Source: Streptococcus mitis
GTDB lineage: Bacteria; Bacillota; Bacilli; Lactobacillales; Streptococcaceae
Direction of reading: 5' to 3'
DNA length: 43,477 bases
Assembly: GCF_946190375.1 (NCBI RefSeq)
Contig: NZ_CAMIAF010000018.1
Coordinates: 1-43,477, forward strand
The notes under the pieces are model-generated. The model saw only the letters and a program-made list of their open reading frames with translations. It had not been told where the DNA came from and ran no database searches. Below are positions 23,857 through 29,541 of the stretch, piece by piece. Position 1 is the stretch's first letter; each line of letters starts with the position of its first letter. Both the position numbers and the translations under genes were made by a program.

Positions 23857-24018
23857 TCATAAATTAAATTTATTTCTAATTCTTTCAAGCTCATCATCTT
23901 GTATTTTTTTATACTCGTTGATGCGCTTTTTTCTATCTCTTTTGCTAGCGTAGTACGTGGCAAAACCAATGACTATGTTGATAATTATAGTGAAATAAAA
24001 CCATACTAGTTCGTTCAT
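23857..24018 (-). CDS. Small membrane protein (phage early region)
   Basis: 53 aa from ATG 24018 with AAAGGAG at good distance. The transmembrane segment is VWFYFTIIINIVIGFATYYA (residues ~5-24), followed by a highly basic cytoplasmic tail (SKRDRKKRINEYKKIQ). Function unknown; small early membrane proteins of this kind may influence superinfection or the host envelope. Confidence 0.65.
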   Translation of the reverse strand: MNELVWFYFTIIINIVIGFATYYASKRDRKKRINEYKKIQDDELERIRNKFNL

Positions 24019-24069
24019 TCCGTTCTCCTTTCTGCTTGTGATATAACGAAATCAAATACCAACCTCATT

Positions 24070-24210
24070 TCAAATCAGCTTGGCAATAAATTTTAAGTAG
24101 ACAGTAGCATGGTTGCTTTCAGCCGTGCTTTTTGTTTTGATTGCTTGCACACCTTTTAATTTTTGGTTATTCAAATAAATACCATCTGCTCTTATTTTTA
24201 GTTCATTCAT
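24070..24210 (-). CDS. Small hypothetical phage protein
   Basis: 46 aa: MNELKIRADGIYLNNQKLKG through HATVYLKFIAKLI. A strong RBS (AGGAGGGGAAG) precedes ATG 24210. The beta-strand pattern is that of small phage DUFs with conserved G-(I/V)-Y-L; no confident family. Part of the early minus-strand operon. Confidence 0.65.
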   Translation of the reverse strand: MNELKIRADGIYLNNQKLKGVQAIKTKSTAESNHATVYLKFIAKLI

Positions 24211-24219
24211 CTTCCCCTC

Positions 24220-24417
24220 CTACTCCAGCACCTTACTGCCGACTACCAATCGTTTAACGACAACGTCCATCTCCTTAAATTCGGCATTCTCTGCACAGTA
24301 GCGGACGCTCTCGCTGATGATGTGACAAATAGAAACGACGTACTCGTTCGCCAGCTCCGTAGCAATCTCCCAGGCATCTCTGTCAATCCATGTTACTTTT
24401 TGCGCTGCATTGTTCAT
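24220..24417 (-). CDS. Small hypothetical phage protein
   Basis: 65 aa from ATG 24417 (AGGAAATAGT upstream). A longer frame back to 24468 reads through an upstream regulatory hairpin region and is not preferred. It contains DAWEIATELANEYVVSICHI and ENAEFKEMDVVVKRLVVGSK; helical, two Cys. No known family. It is the first gene after the conserved hairpin at 24486-24507, mirroring the DUF771 gene's relation to its hairpin. Confidence 0.6.
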   Translation of the reverse strand: MNNAAQKVTWIDRDAWEIATELANEYVVSICHIISESVRYCAENAEFKEMDVVVKRLVVGSKVLE

Positions 24418-24455
24418 ACTATTTCCTACTTTCTCTTCGCTTATTTTCCCATCTG

Positions 24456-24514
24456 TGTTATAATTCAATTAGTAATTTTTGATATGCGCCTGATTGCCGT
24501 CAGGTGCTTTTTTT
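24456..24514 (+). ncRNA. Promoter plus terminator unit, predicted ~44-nt transcript (copy 2)
   Basis: Extended -10 TGTTATAAT (24456-24464) is followed at the same distance as in copy 1 by GCGCCTGA/TCAGGTGC (24486-24507) and T7. The -35 is weak here. A transcript would span about 24471-24514. Conservation of the layout in two places separated by 3.5 kb argues for function. Confidence 0.45.
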
Positions 24515-24536
24515 GGTTTTAATTACATTGTTACGG

Positions 24537-24743
24537 TTAAACCGCAATGTCAGGCAAAAAAATAATATCATCCACTGATACTTCAAAAATATTAGCAATT
24601 TGATACGCTTTTGAAACACTTGGCTCTGTTATTCCACGTTCCCAATTCCCCCATGTATCAACCGAAACATTTACAGCTTCTGCTGCATCACTTTGCCTCC
24701 AATTTTTGAGTGTTCTTAGTGTTTTTAAAGTCATTTTTTTCAC
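24537..24743 (-). CDS. Cro-like HTH (XRE) repressor
   Basis: 68 aa from GTG 24743, chosen because AGGAGG lies 7 nt upstream, whereas the ATG at 24734 is 16 nt away. A single XRE helix-turn-helix covers ~residues 6-60: RTLKNWRQSDAAEAVNVSVD, TWGNWERGITEPSVSKAYQI. It is divergent from the CI-like gene and should favour the lytic cycle by binding operators in the switch region. Its last codons (encoding LPDIAV) contain a copy of the operator core TTGCGGTTTAACCG, so it may bind its own 3' end. Confidence 0.85.
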   Translation of the reverse strand: MKKMTLKTLRTLKNWRQSDAAEAVNVSVDTWGNWERGITEPSVSKAYQIANIFEVSVDDIIFLPDIAV

Positions 24744-24765
24744 ATTACCACCTCCTTATCTTAAT

Positions 24766-24909
24766 TCATCTAATCTGACTTTCCATCGCCCTGAGTTCTA
24801 TCTCATGGCTGACTTGTTTCAATAGCTTCTCACACGCTATTTTAGCTTCTCTGTACGTTGTGTTCTCGCTGATGAAGTAATCAGCAAGTTCGATGATTTT
24901 ATCTTCCAT
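24766..24909 (-). CDS. Duplicated 47-aa small protein, copy 2
   Basis: 47 aa, MEDKIIELADYFISENTTYR through RAMESQIR, almost identical to the protein encoded at 21027-21170. GGAGAAAATC precedes the ATG. It lies just upstream of cro in the lytic operon. Function unknown. Confidence 0.75.
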   Translation of the reverse strand: MEDKIIELADYFISENTTYREAKIACEKLLKQVSHEIELRAMESQIR

Positions 24910-24925
24910 GATTTTCTCCAAAAAA

Positions 24926-24943
24926 ATCGGTCTTAAGACCGAT
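24926..24943. promoter_or_regulatory. Perfect palindrome upstream of the 47-aa gene (copy 2)
   Basis: ATCGGTCT-TA-AGACCGAT. Relative to copy 1, one pair in the stem changed from A-T to G-C on both arms, preserving pairing. Confidence 0.6.
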
Positions 24944-24984
24944 GTAACCTCTTCAAAAATTGTTTATAGTTATATTATCCTTAA

Positions 24985-25330
24985 CAAGAAAGGAGCTGAT
25001 GCAAATTGGCAAAATTTTTGAAGGGGACTGTGTCTCAGTAAACTTCTGGATTCATTTGTAGGTTTACCTTTTGCCTACCGCACCTGGCTAGCAGGGTTCA
25101 ATAGGGAGAGTTAGCTTTTTCAGGGCGTCTTAGCTAGACGACCAAAAAAAGTTTAAACAAGCTGTCACTTATAAAGTGGCGAAAAAGCTAGACTCTAAAA
25201 TCGAGAATCAGAGTTTATTTCAACTACAGTGCTGGGGACGATACCAGCGAAGTGTTGTTGACTACTGCTATTAGTTTGAGCAGAACAATTTCCGTAGCGT
25301 ACTTCAGATAGCAGCTGGAGTACGTTTTTT
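24985..25330 (+). ncRNA. Candidate structured noncoding RNA in the lysis/lysogeny switch region
   Basis: About 350 nt without a credible ORF apart from a 20-codon frame (MQIGKIFEGDCVSVNFWIHL) after AAAGGAG at its left end. Plus-strand hairpins: GTAAAC/GTTTAC (25038/25062), GTAGG/CCTAC (25058/25074), CGTCT/AGACG (25126/25136), CACTT/AAGTG (25166/25174), GCTGG/CCAGC (25231/25244). It ends in a classic terminator, CGTACTTCAG/CTGGAGTACG with T6 (25298-25330). On the minus strand the same hairpin has no T run, so the RNA is read rightward, convergent with the lytic promoter. The promoter is not clear (TATAGT at 24965). Family not recognised. Confidence 0.5.
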
Positions 25331-25371
25331 GATATATGCATTTTATTTTAGTCTCACATTATTTCTCCTTC

Positions 25372-25476
25372 CTACTCCTTACTTTTTTTATCACATCGGT
25401 ACTTCACTATCTGACGAATAGTGAAAGATACAATCACAAATCCTGCTAGGATTATCAATCCTGTATTTTCATCCAT
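25372..25476 (-). CDS. Tiny membrane protein in the switch region
   Basis: 34 aa: MDENTGLIILAGFVIVSFTI followed by RQIVKYRCDKKSKE. One transmembrane segment (residues ~6-22) and a basic tail. The ribosome binding site is weak. It is the second ORF after the lytic promoter at 25709-25737. Function unknown; the gene call is tentative. Confidence 0.45.
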   Translation of the reverse strand: MDENTGLIILAGFVIVSFTIRQIVKYRCDKKSKE

Positions 25477-25509
25477 TGCTTTTCATGGCAAATGATGGTA
25501 CACTATCAA

Positions 25510-25546
25510 GTAGAGGTTGGGGCTTCTGCCCCTCTCTCTACTTTTT
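25510..25546 (+). terminator. Hairpin terminator on plus strand
   Basis: GTAGAG..GGGGC-TTCT-GCCCC..CTCTAC followed by TTTTTG. It could be a backup terminator for the structured RNA, stopping rightward transcription before the repressor. Overlaps the end of the minus-strand 45-aa ORF. Confidence 0.55.
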
Positions 25547-25675
25547 GTTTTGAAGCTTACGTTTGTGTTCTAAAATTTGTTTGTGCCACAAACGTGCTTC
25601 TCTGACTAAGCCTAGTGCCAAGATGACGGTTGCAGTGTCCTTGGTTGCTAGGCTTTTTATGATGTGTTCCATCAT
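25538..25675 (-). CDS. Small hypothetical protein, first ORF after the lytic promoter
   Basis: 45 aa from ATG 25675 (AGGAGG 8 nt upstream): MMEHIIKSLATKDTATVILA, LGLVREARLWHKQILEHKRK, ending LQNKK. It has a hydrophobic centre and a basic helical C-terminus. It starts ~30 nt after the predicted lytic transcription start. Function unknown; position and RBS support expression. Confidence 0.6.
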   Translation of the reverse strand: MMEHIIKSLATKDTATVILALGLVREARLWHKQILEHKRKLQNKK

Positions 25676-25708
25676 TTGCCTTACCTCCTTTTCCTTAAGC
25701 TTGATTAT

Positions 25709-25737
25709 ATTATACTGCGGTTAAACCGCAATGTCAA
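25709..25737 (-). promoter_or_regulatory. Consensus lytic promoter with palindromic operator in the spacer
   Basis: Minus strand: TTGACA (25737-25732), exactly 17 bp, TATAAT (25714-25709), both perfect matches. The spacer contains the 15-bp perfect palindrome TGCGGTTAAACCGCA (25716-25730), so a bound CI dimer would block RNA polymerase. Confidence 0.85.
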
Positions 25738-25744
25738 GTATTTT

Positions 25745-25801
25745 TTGCGTTTTTTTCGCAATTTTTTTTTTATTCTTTACTTTTTTGCGTTTTTGCCGTA
25801 A
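25745..25801. promoter_or_regulatory. Additional operator-like palindromes upstream of the repressor gene
   Basis: TTGCG-T7-CGCAA (25745-25761) and the imperfect TTGCGTTTTTGCCGTAA (25785-25801) share half-site TTGCG with the operator at 25716-25730. They fall in the repressor promoter region (TATACT near 25804), suggesting autoregulation. Confidence 0.55.
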
Positions 25802-25827
25802 AATATACTATGTAAGGAGGGGCGGAA

Positions 25828-26604
25828 ATGAAAGTCGAAAACAAAGAAATTTTTGCCAATAATCTAAGTTTTTACATGGAGCAAAAAGGAGTAGACAGAA
25901 ATACATTATGTGCAGACTTGGATTTGAAATACACTACAGTTCGTGACTGGCTAAAAGGAATAACTTATCCTCGGATTGGTAAAATTGAACTTTTGGCAAA
26001 CTATTTTAATATAAATAAATCTGACCTTATCGAAAACAAAATTTCTACTGCTCAACCGTCAGACTCCCTTTTAGAAGAAATTACAAACACCGCTCGAAAA
26101 TTATCCCCTGAAAATAAAAAAATCGTTCTACGAACGTCTGAGGATCTTCTGAAAGAGCAGAAAAACGAAGAAGAAACGAAGATAAACGAAGTATCGGAGG
26201 TTATCAGCTTGTACCAAGTTGAGGTTGTATCTGAGACGGCAGCAGCTTGTGGATTTAACTATGGATTTGGTTACGACGATACAGACAGAGAGACTATAGA
26301 GGTTGACGAGCAACCGCCACGCCACGATATTGCTACCAAGGTCAGTGGAGACTCCATGCAACCTGACTATCAAGACGGAGATATTCTCTATTTGGTAGAC
26401 AAAGGACTGACCACCTACAACGGAGACCTAGCAGTTATCGCATACGGAGACCGTTCTTACTTTAAGAAGATATATACCGAAAACGGACGCTTACGCCTCG
26501 TATCACTCAATGACAAGTACGAAGACATCATCCTAGACTTCCCACCAGCCGAAGACACACACATCAAGATCTATGCAGTTGTCGGGGTGTATAGAGGGGA
26601 ATAA
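25828..26604 (+). CDS. CI-like phage repressor (XRE HTH plus S24/LexA-type peptidase)
   Basis: 258 aa. The N-terminal XRE helix-turn-helix covers ~residues 8-65 (NLSFYMEQKGVDRNTLCADL, TTVRDWLKGITYPRIGKIEL). A linker is followed by a C-terminal S24 domain with catalytic Ser176 in KVSGDSMQPDYQDGDI and Lys213/214 in DRSYFKKIY. The likely self-cleavage site is in ETAAACGFN (Cys-Gly). It maintains lysogeny and should be inactivated by RecA-stimulated autocleavage. Strong AAGGAGG precedes ATG 25828. It is divergent from the lytic operon and flanked by operators. Confidence 0.92.
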   Translation: MKVENKEIFANNLSFYMEQKGVDRNTLCADLDLKYTTVRDWLKGITYPRIGKIELLANYFNINKSDLIENKISTAQPSDSLLEEITNTARKLSPENKKIVLRTSEDLLKEQKNEEETKINEVSEVISLYQVEVVSETAAACGFNYGFGYDDTDRETIEVDEQPPRHDIATKVSGDSMQPDYQDGDILYLVDKGLTTYNGDLAVIAYGDRSYFKKIYTENGRLRLVSLNDKYEDIILDFPPAEDTHIKIYAVVGVYRGE

Positions 26605-26607
26605 AAC

Positions 26608-26634
26608 CAACTGTTTCCATTTTGGAAATAGTTG
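26608..26634 (+). terminator. Hairpin after the repressor gene
   Basis: CAACTGTTTCC-ATTTT-GGAAATAGTTG, an 11-bp stem with one G-U, directly after the repressor stop and overlapping the promoter of the next unit. The T tail is poor, so termination may be partial. Confidence 0.45.
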
Positions 26635-26635
26635 C

Positions 26636-26664
26636 TTGACAAAAATAACAAAAGACTCTATAAT
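26636..26664 (+). promoter_or_regulatory. Perfect sigma-A promoter of the Abi leader RNA
   Basis: TTGACA (26636-26641), 17-bp spacer, TATAAT (26659-26664); both hexamers match consensus. Transcription would begin near 26671, about 87 nt before the Abi start codon. Confidence 0.85.
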
Positions 26665-26670
26665 GTATTT

Positions 26671-26745
26671 ATACGAATTGGTCCGGATGCCCGATGCATC
26701 CTACCGAAAGAGTCTCAATACATTATTGAGGCTCTTTCGTGCTTT
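26671..26745 (+). ncRNA. Structured leader RNA of the Abi_2/AbiF-type gene (candidate RNA antitoxin/regulator)
   Basis: It contains GGATG/CATCC (within 26684-26702) and then a 16-bp hairpin with a 3-nt CAT loop: 26705-26720 pairs with 26724-26739, 15 Watson-Crick pairs and one G-U (CGAAAGAG..CTCAATA / TATTGAG..CTCTTTCG). No T run follows, so it is not a plain terminator. AbiF-type HEPN toxins have recently been linked to adjacent noncoding RNAs acting as antitoxins; membership here is inferred. Confidence 0.6.
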
Positions 26746-26757
26746 ATAGGAGAAAAA

Positions 26758-27789
26758 ATGAAACCTTTTTCCGATTTTAATAAACAAATTAAAATATTAG
26801 AAAATAGAAACTTAACTATTTTAGATAGAAAAGCTGCTAACTTTGCTCTCAGAAACTACGGTTATTACGAAATAGTAAATGGATACAAGATTTTTTTACT
26901 TGATTCATCCAAAAAAGTTGAAACATTTTTAGAAAAGGAAACATTTGAACACCTTGTTTCACTTTATAATCTTGACAAACAAATCAGAAGTTTGGTCATG
27001 CAAGCGACTTTGGAAGTAGAGTTATCTCTAAGAACAGCCCTAGCTTATACTCTAGCAGAAGATTTTGGTATTTTAGAATCAGATTATCTGGATAGAAAAA
27101 ATTACAATAAAGGGAAATTTCAACGTAAACACAAAAAATATCAAAGAGATTTTCTTCTGGATATGCTTAAAGACATCGCAGCCAATAGACCTGTAGAGCC
27201 TTTAAACTCTTATCGAATCAAACATAAGCACATACCTCCGTGGATACTTTTTAAAGAAACAACACTAGGAAATATCACCAATTTTATTAAAATCCTAAAA
27301 GGTCCACAAAAAGACAAGATTATTTCTCTTTGTACAGGTCTTTCTAGCTCTCAACTAACACCAGCAGATAAAACTTTATTTATAGAAATACTAGATTTAA
27401 TATTAGCATTCAGAAATCGTGCTGCTCATGGCGGACGCATGTTTAATTATAAAGCAAGTACGAGTCTAAGTTACCACAAAAAGTTTCATAACCAAATAAA
27501 GATAACACCGGCTGATTACCGAAATGGTAAAGGGCAAAGAGATTTATATACTTTCTTCCATTCTTTAGCTTTATTTGATAACAAAGAAGGCTTTAACTTA
27601 TTAGAACTATGTCTCTATTCTATAAAGGAGCATGACGCATCATACCCCTCAGATTGGCTAGTTTTAGCCAGCGAAATGGGATATCCAAAAGATGTTCTAA
27701 AAACAGATTTACAAAGGCATCGTAATTTCCACAAAAATTACCGTTGGAGATACCTGTGGCATGCTATAAAAAATATATTTAAAAAATAG
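26758..27789 (+). CDS. Abi_2 / AbiD-AbiF-type abortive infection HEPN protein
   Basis: 343 aa from ATG 26758 (AGGAG 7 nt upstream); longer frames run through the structured leader. The N-terminal pattern fits the Abi_2 family: KPFSDFNKQIKILENRNLTI and RNYGYYEIVNGYKIFLLD, then VMQATLEVELSLRTALAYTL. The HEPN active-site motif RNRAAH (R-x4-H, Arg219 and His224) is intact, predicting RNase activity. The gene follows the repressor in the same direction but has its own promoter, so it is expressed in the lysogen, where it would give protection from other phages by growth arrest. RNase activity and target are inferred. Confidence 0.85.
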   Translation: MKPFSDFNKQIKILENRNLTILDRKAANFALRNYGYYEIVNGYKIFLLDSSKKVETFLEKETFEHLVSLYNLDKQIRSLVMQATLEVELSLRTALAYTLAEDFGILESDYLDRKNYNKGKFQRKHKKYQRDFLLDMLKDIAANRPVEPLNSYRIKHKHIPPWILFKETTLGNITNFIKILKGPQKDKIISLCTGLSSSQLTPADKTLFIEILDLILAFRNRAAHGGRMFNYKASTSLSYHKKFHNQIKITPADYRNGKGQRDLYTFFHSLALFDNKEGFNLLELCLYSIKEHDASYPSDWLVLASEMGYPKDVLKTDLQRHRNFHKNYRWRYLWHAIKNIFKK

Positions 27790-27793
27790 AAAA

Positions 27794-27839
27794 CAAAAAA
27801 TCCCCACACTCAAATTTTGGTCGAGGAGAGTGTGAGGAT
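27794..27839 (-). terminator. Minus-strand terminator hairpin between abi and integrase
   Basis: Arms at 27800-27811 and 27828-27839 (11 of 12 pairs). On the minus strand it is followed by TTTTTTG, so it stops leftward transcription entering from the attachment-site side. A second hairpin, GTATAGTAAA/TTTACTATAC (27846-27883), lies in the integrase leader. Confidence 0.6.
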
Positions 27840-27913
27840 TAGGTAGTATAGTAAAAGGCATTAAAAAGCCCTCTTTACTATACCCATTTTATCAGGAAAT
27901 GAGGTAAAAATCA

Positions 27914-28996
27914 ATGGAAATAAAGTCTTATAAAAAGAAAAACGGTGAGACTGCTTACATGTTCCGTGCTTATATCGGGAAAATTAACGGATATAGTCAA
28001 TACGCTACTCGACGTGGATTTGAAACGAAAGCAAAAGCAAGAGCAGCACTACTTCAGCTTCAGGACGATATTGAGAGTGGTGAGCAAAGCAGGAAAGAAA
28101 TCACGGTTGAGGAGATTGCTAAAAAATGGCTCAAAGATTATTCTGAAACCGTACAAGACAGCACCTATATCAAGACTTCTAGAAATTTCAAGAATCACAT
28201 CTATCCAGTTTTCGGCAATAGAAAAATAGCTAGTATCACTCCTCTTCAAATGCAAGAGCAGGCCAATGAATGGTCTAGAAAATTAGTCTATGGTCGTAAA
28301 TTAAAAGGATTGATGAATAATGTTTTTAAATACGCAATTAGGCATGGATATATTGATACGAATCCAGTTGATAGCGTGATTGCTTCAACAAGAAAGAAAT
28401 CAGATGGCAAAAGCGACTTTTACAACAAAGACGAACTTCAAAAATTCTTGAAACTTGTCTCCAAAACAAAGGATCTAGAAAAGATAACTCTATTTCGTCT
28501 TCTGGCCTTCACAGGGGCACGAAAAGGGGAGATTTTGGCCCTTGAATGGAAAGACTGGACAGATAATACTCTAGACATAAACAAGGCTATTACGAGAGGT
28601 TTCGCAGGCGAAGAGATAGGCAACACTAAAACGGTCAGTAGTAATCGACTAATCAGTCTAGACAAAAAGACAAAAAATATTTTGAAAAAATGGAAAAAGC
28701 AAAATCCAAATACAAAATATATCTTTGAAAATGAATTTAAAAAGCCAATTCCAAGCACCTTGCCTAGAAAATGGCTTATTAAAATTGTGGAGGGTAGCGA
28801 CCTGCGTCCGATTAAAATCCACGGGTTCAGACATACACATGCCAGTCTATGTTTCGATGCTGGTATGACCTTGAAGCAAGTCCAACATCGTCTAGGGCAT
28901 TCTGATTTGAAAACGACCATGAACGTTTATACCCACATAACCAAGCAAGCTAAGGACGACATCGGAGAACGCTTTGCAAATTATATTGATTTTTAA
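27914..28996 (+). CDS. Site-specific integrase (tyrosine recombinase)
   Basis: 360 aa with full domain set. The AP2-like arm-binding N-terminus is at ~residues 1-55 (YMFRAYIGKINGYSQYATRR, FETKAKARAALLQLQDD). The SAM-like core-binding domain spans ~65-155, and the catalytic domain carries Arg in FTGARKGE, HGFRHTHASL (His-x-x-Arg), HRLGHSDLKT and the nucleophile in MNVYTHIT. GAGGT precedes ATG 27914. It lies next to the prophage end at ssrA and should catalyse integration there. A separate excisionase gene is not recognised; the DUF771-type protein or another small HTH could serve. Confidence 0.95.
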   Translation: MEIKSYKKKNGETAYMFRAYIGKINGYSQYATRRGFETKAKARAALLQLQDDIESGEQSRKEITVEEIAKKWLKDYSETVQDSTYIKTSRNFKNHIYPVFGNRKIASITPLQMQEQANEWSRKLVYGRKLKGLMNNVFKYAIRHGYIDTNPVDSVIASTRKKSDGKSDFYNKDELQKFLKLVSKTKDLEKITLFRLLAFTGARKGEILALEWKDWTDNTLDINKAITRGFAGEEIGNTKTVSSNRLISLDKKTKNILKKWKKQNPNTKYIFENEFKKPIPSTLPRKWLIKIVEGSDLRPIKIHGFRHTHASLCFDAGMTLKQVQHRLGHSDLKTTMNVYTHITKQAKDDIGERFANYIDF

Positions 28997-29017
28997 GGAG
29001 GTTCGCCTCCTTTTTGT
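28995..29017 (+). terminator. Integrase terminator
   Basis: AAGGAGG-TTCG-CCTCCTT then T run; the hairpin begins within the stop codon of the integrase gene. Confidence 0.85.
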
Positions 29018-29160
29018 GACTCCTTTTGTGACTCCCTTTTTTACAAAAGAATACCAAGGAATACCAAAGACAAAAACAAAAAACGTTGATTTAACAACGT
29101 TTTACCAAGGAATGCAAAAGAATGCAAAGGAATAATGGAGCCGGTGGGAGTCGAACCCAC
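29018..29160. other. Prophage-chromosome junction (att region) at the 3' end of ssrA
   Basis: Between integrase and ssrA are directly repeated short words suited to integrase arm sites: TTTTGTGACTCC twice (29014-29035), GAATACCAAG/GAATACCAAA (29050-29069), GAATGC-type repeats (29110-29131), and the inverted AACGTTG..CAACGTT (29083-29101). The core is expected in the tRNA-like end of ssrA (about 29131-29160). The second att copy lies outside the window. Confidence 0.6.
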
Positions 29161-29480
29161 GTCCAAACACCTGCCAACATATTTGTCTACAACCATAGGT
29201 TATGTATTAGTTTAACAGTCCCTCGACACATAACTCAAGCCTAGAAACTGCGAGTCTATCAATCTCTTATCAAGCCGCTAGACAAGACTTAATCGTATCT
29301 CGCTAATAATAAGACCTGTCATTGAACACGAGCAATCCAAATCGGGTCACGCCTGCTGGTTTTTAGGCAGCTAGAGCGTAAGAAGTGTTATTTTTTGCAG
29401 TTATATTTAACTGAGCGTTTACGTCGCCACACGAGTCGCAAAATATGCCTCATAATGCCTGTCGAATCCGTAACGACCCC
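29136..29480 (-). ncRNA. ssrA: tmRNA (transfer-messenger RNA)
   Basis: The 5' end GGGGTCG (29480) pairs with CGGCTCC near 29137 to form the acceptor stem, followed by the discriminator A at 29136; CCA is not encoded. The T arm reads GGACGTGGGTTCGACTCCCA in minus orientation. The tag frame (29398-29363) encodes AKNNTSYALAA and a stop, the tag known from streptococci of this group. tmRNA rescues stalled ribosomes. A TATAAT lies at 29502-29497, about 16 nt before the 5' end. The 3' end appears intact despite prophage insertion just beyond it. Confidence 0.97.
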
Positions 29481-29541
29481 AAAAGACAATAAAACCATTA
29501 TACCTTATCTAAGTCAAAAATGCAAAAGGGAAATCAACTAA

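Noticed and set aside
24985-25330. Structured region considered as a group I intron, tmRNA or RNase P RNA
   Set aside because: I could not find the conserved core sequences of these RNAs, and no interrupted exon flanks it.
26632-26757. Extended N-terminus for the Abi_2 protein starting at 26632
   Set aside because: It would run through the -35, -10 and a 16-bp hairpin, and has no RBS; ATG 26758 has AGGAG at good spacing.
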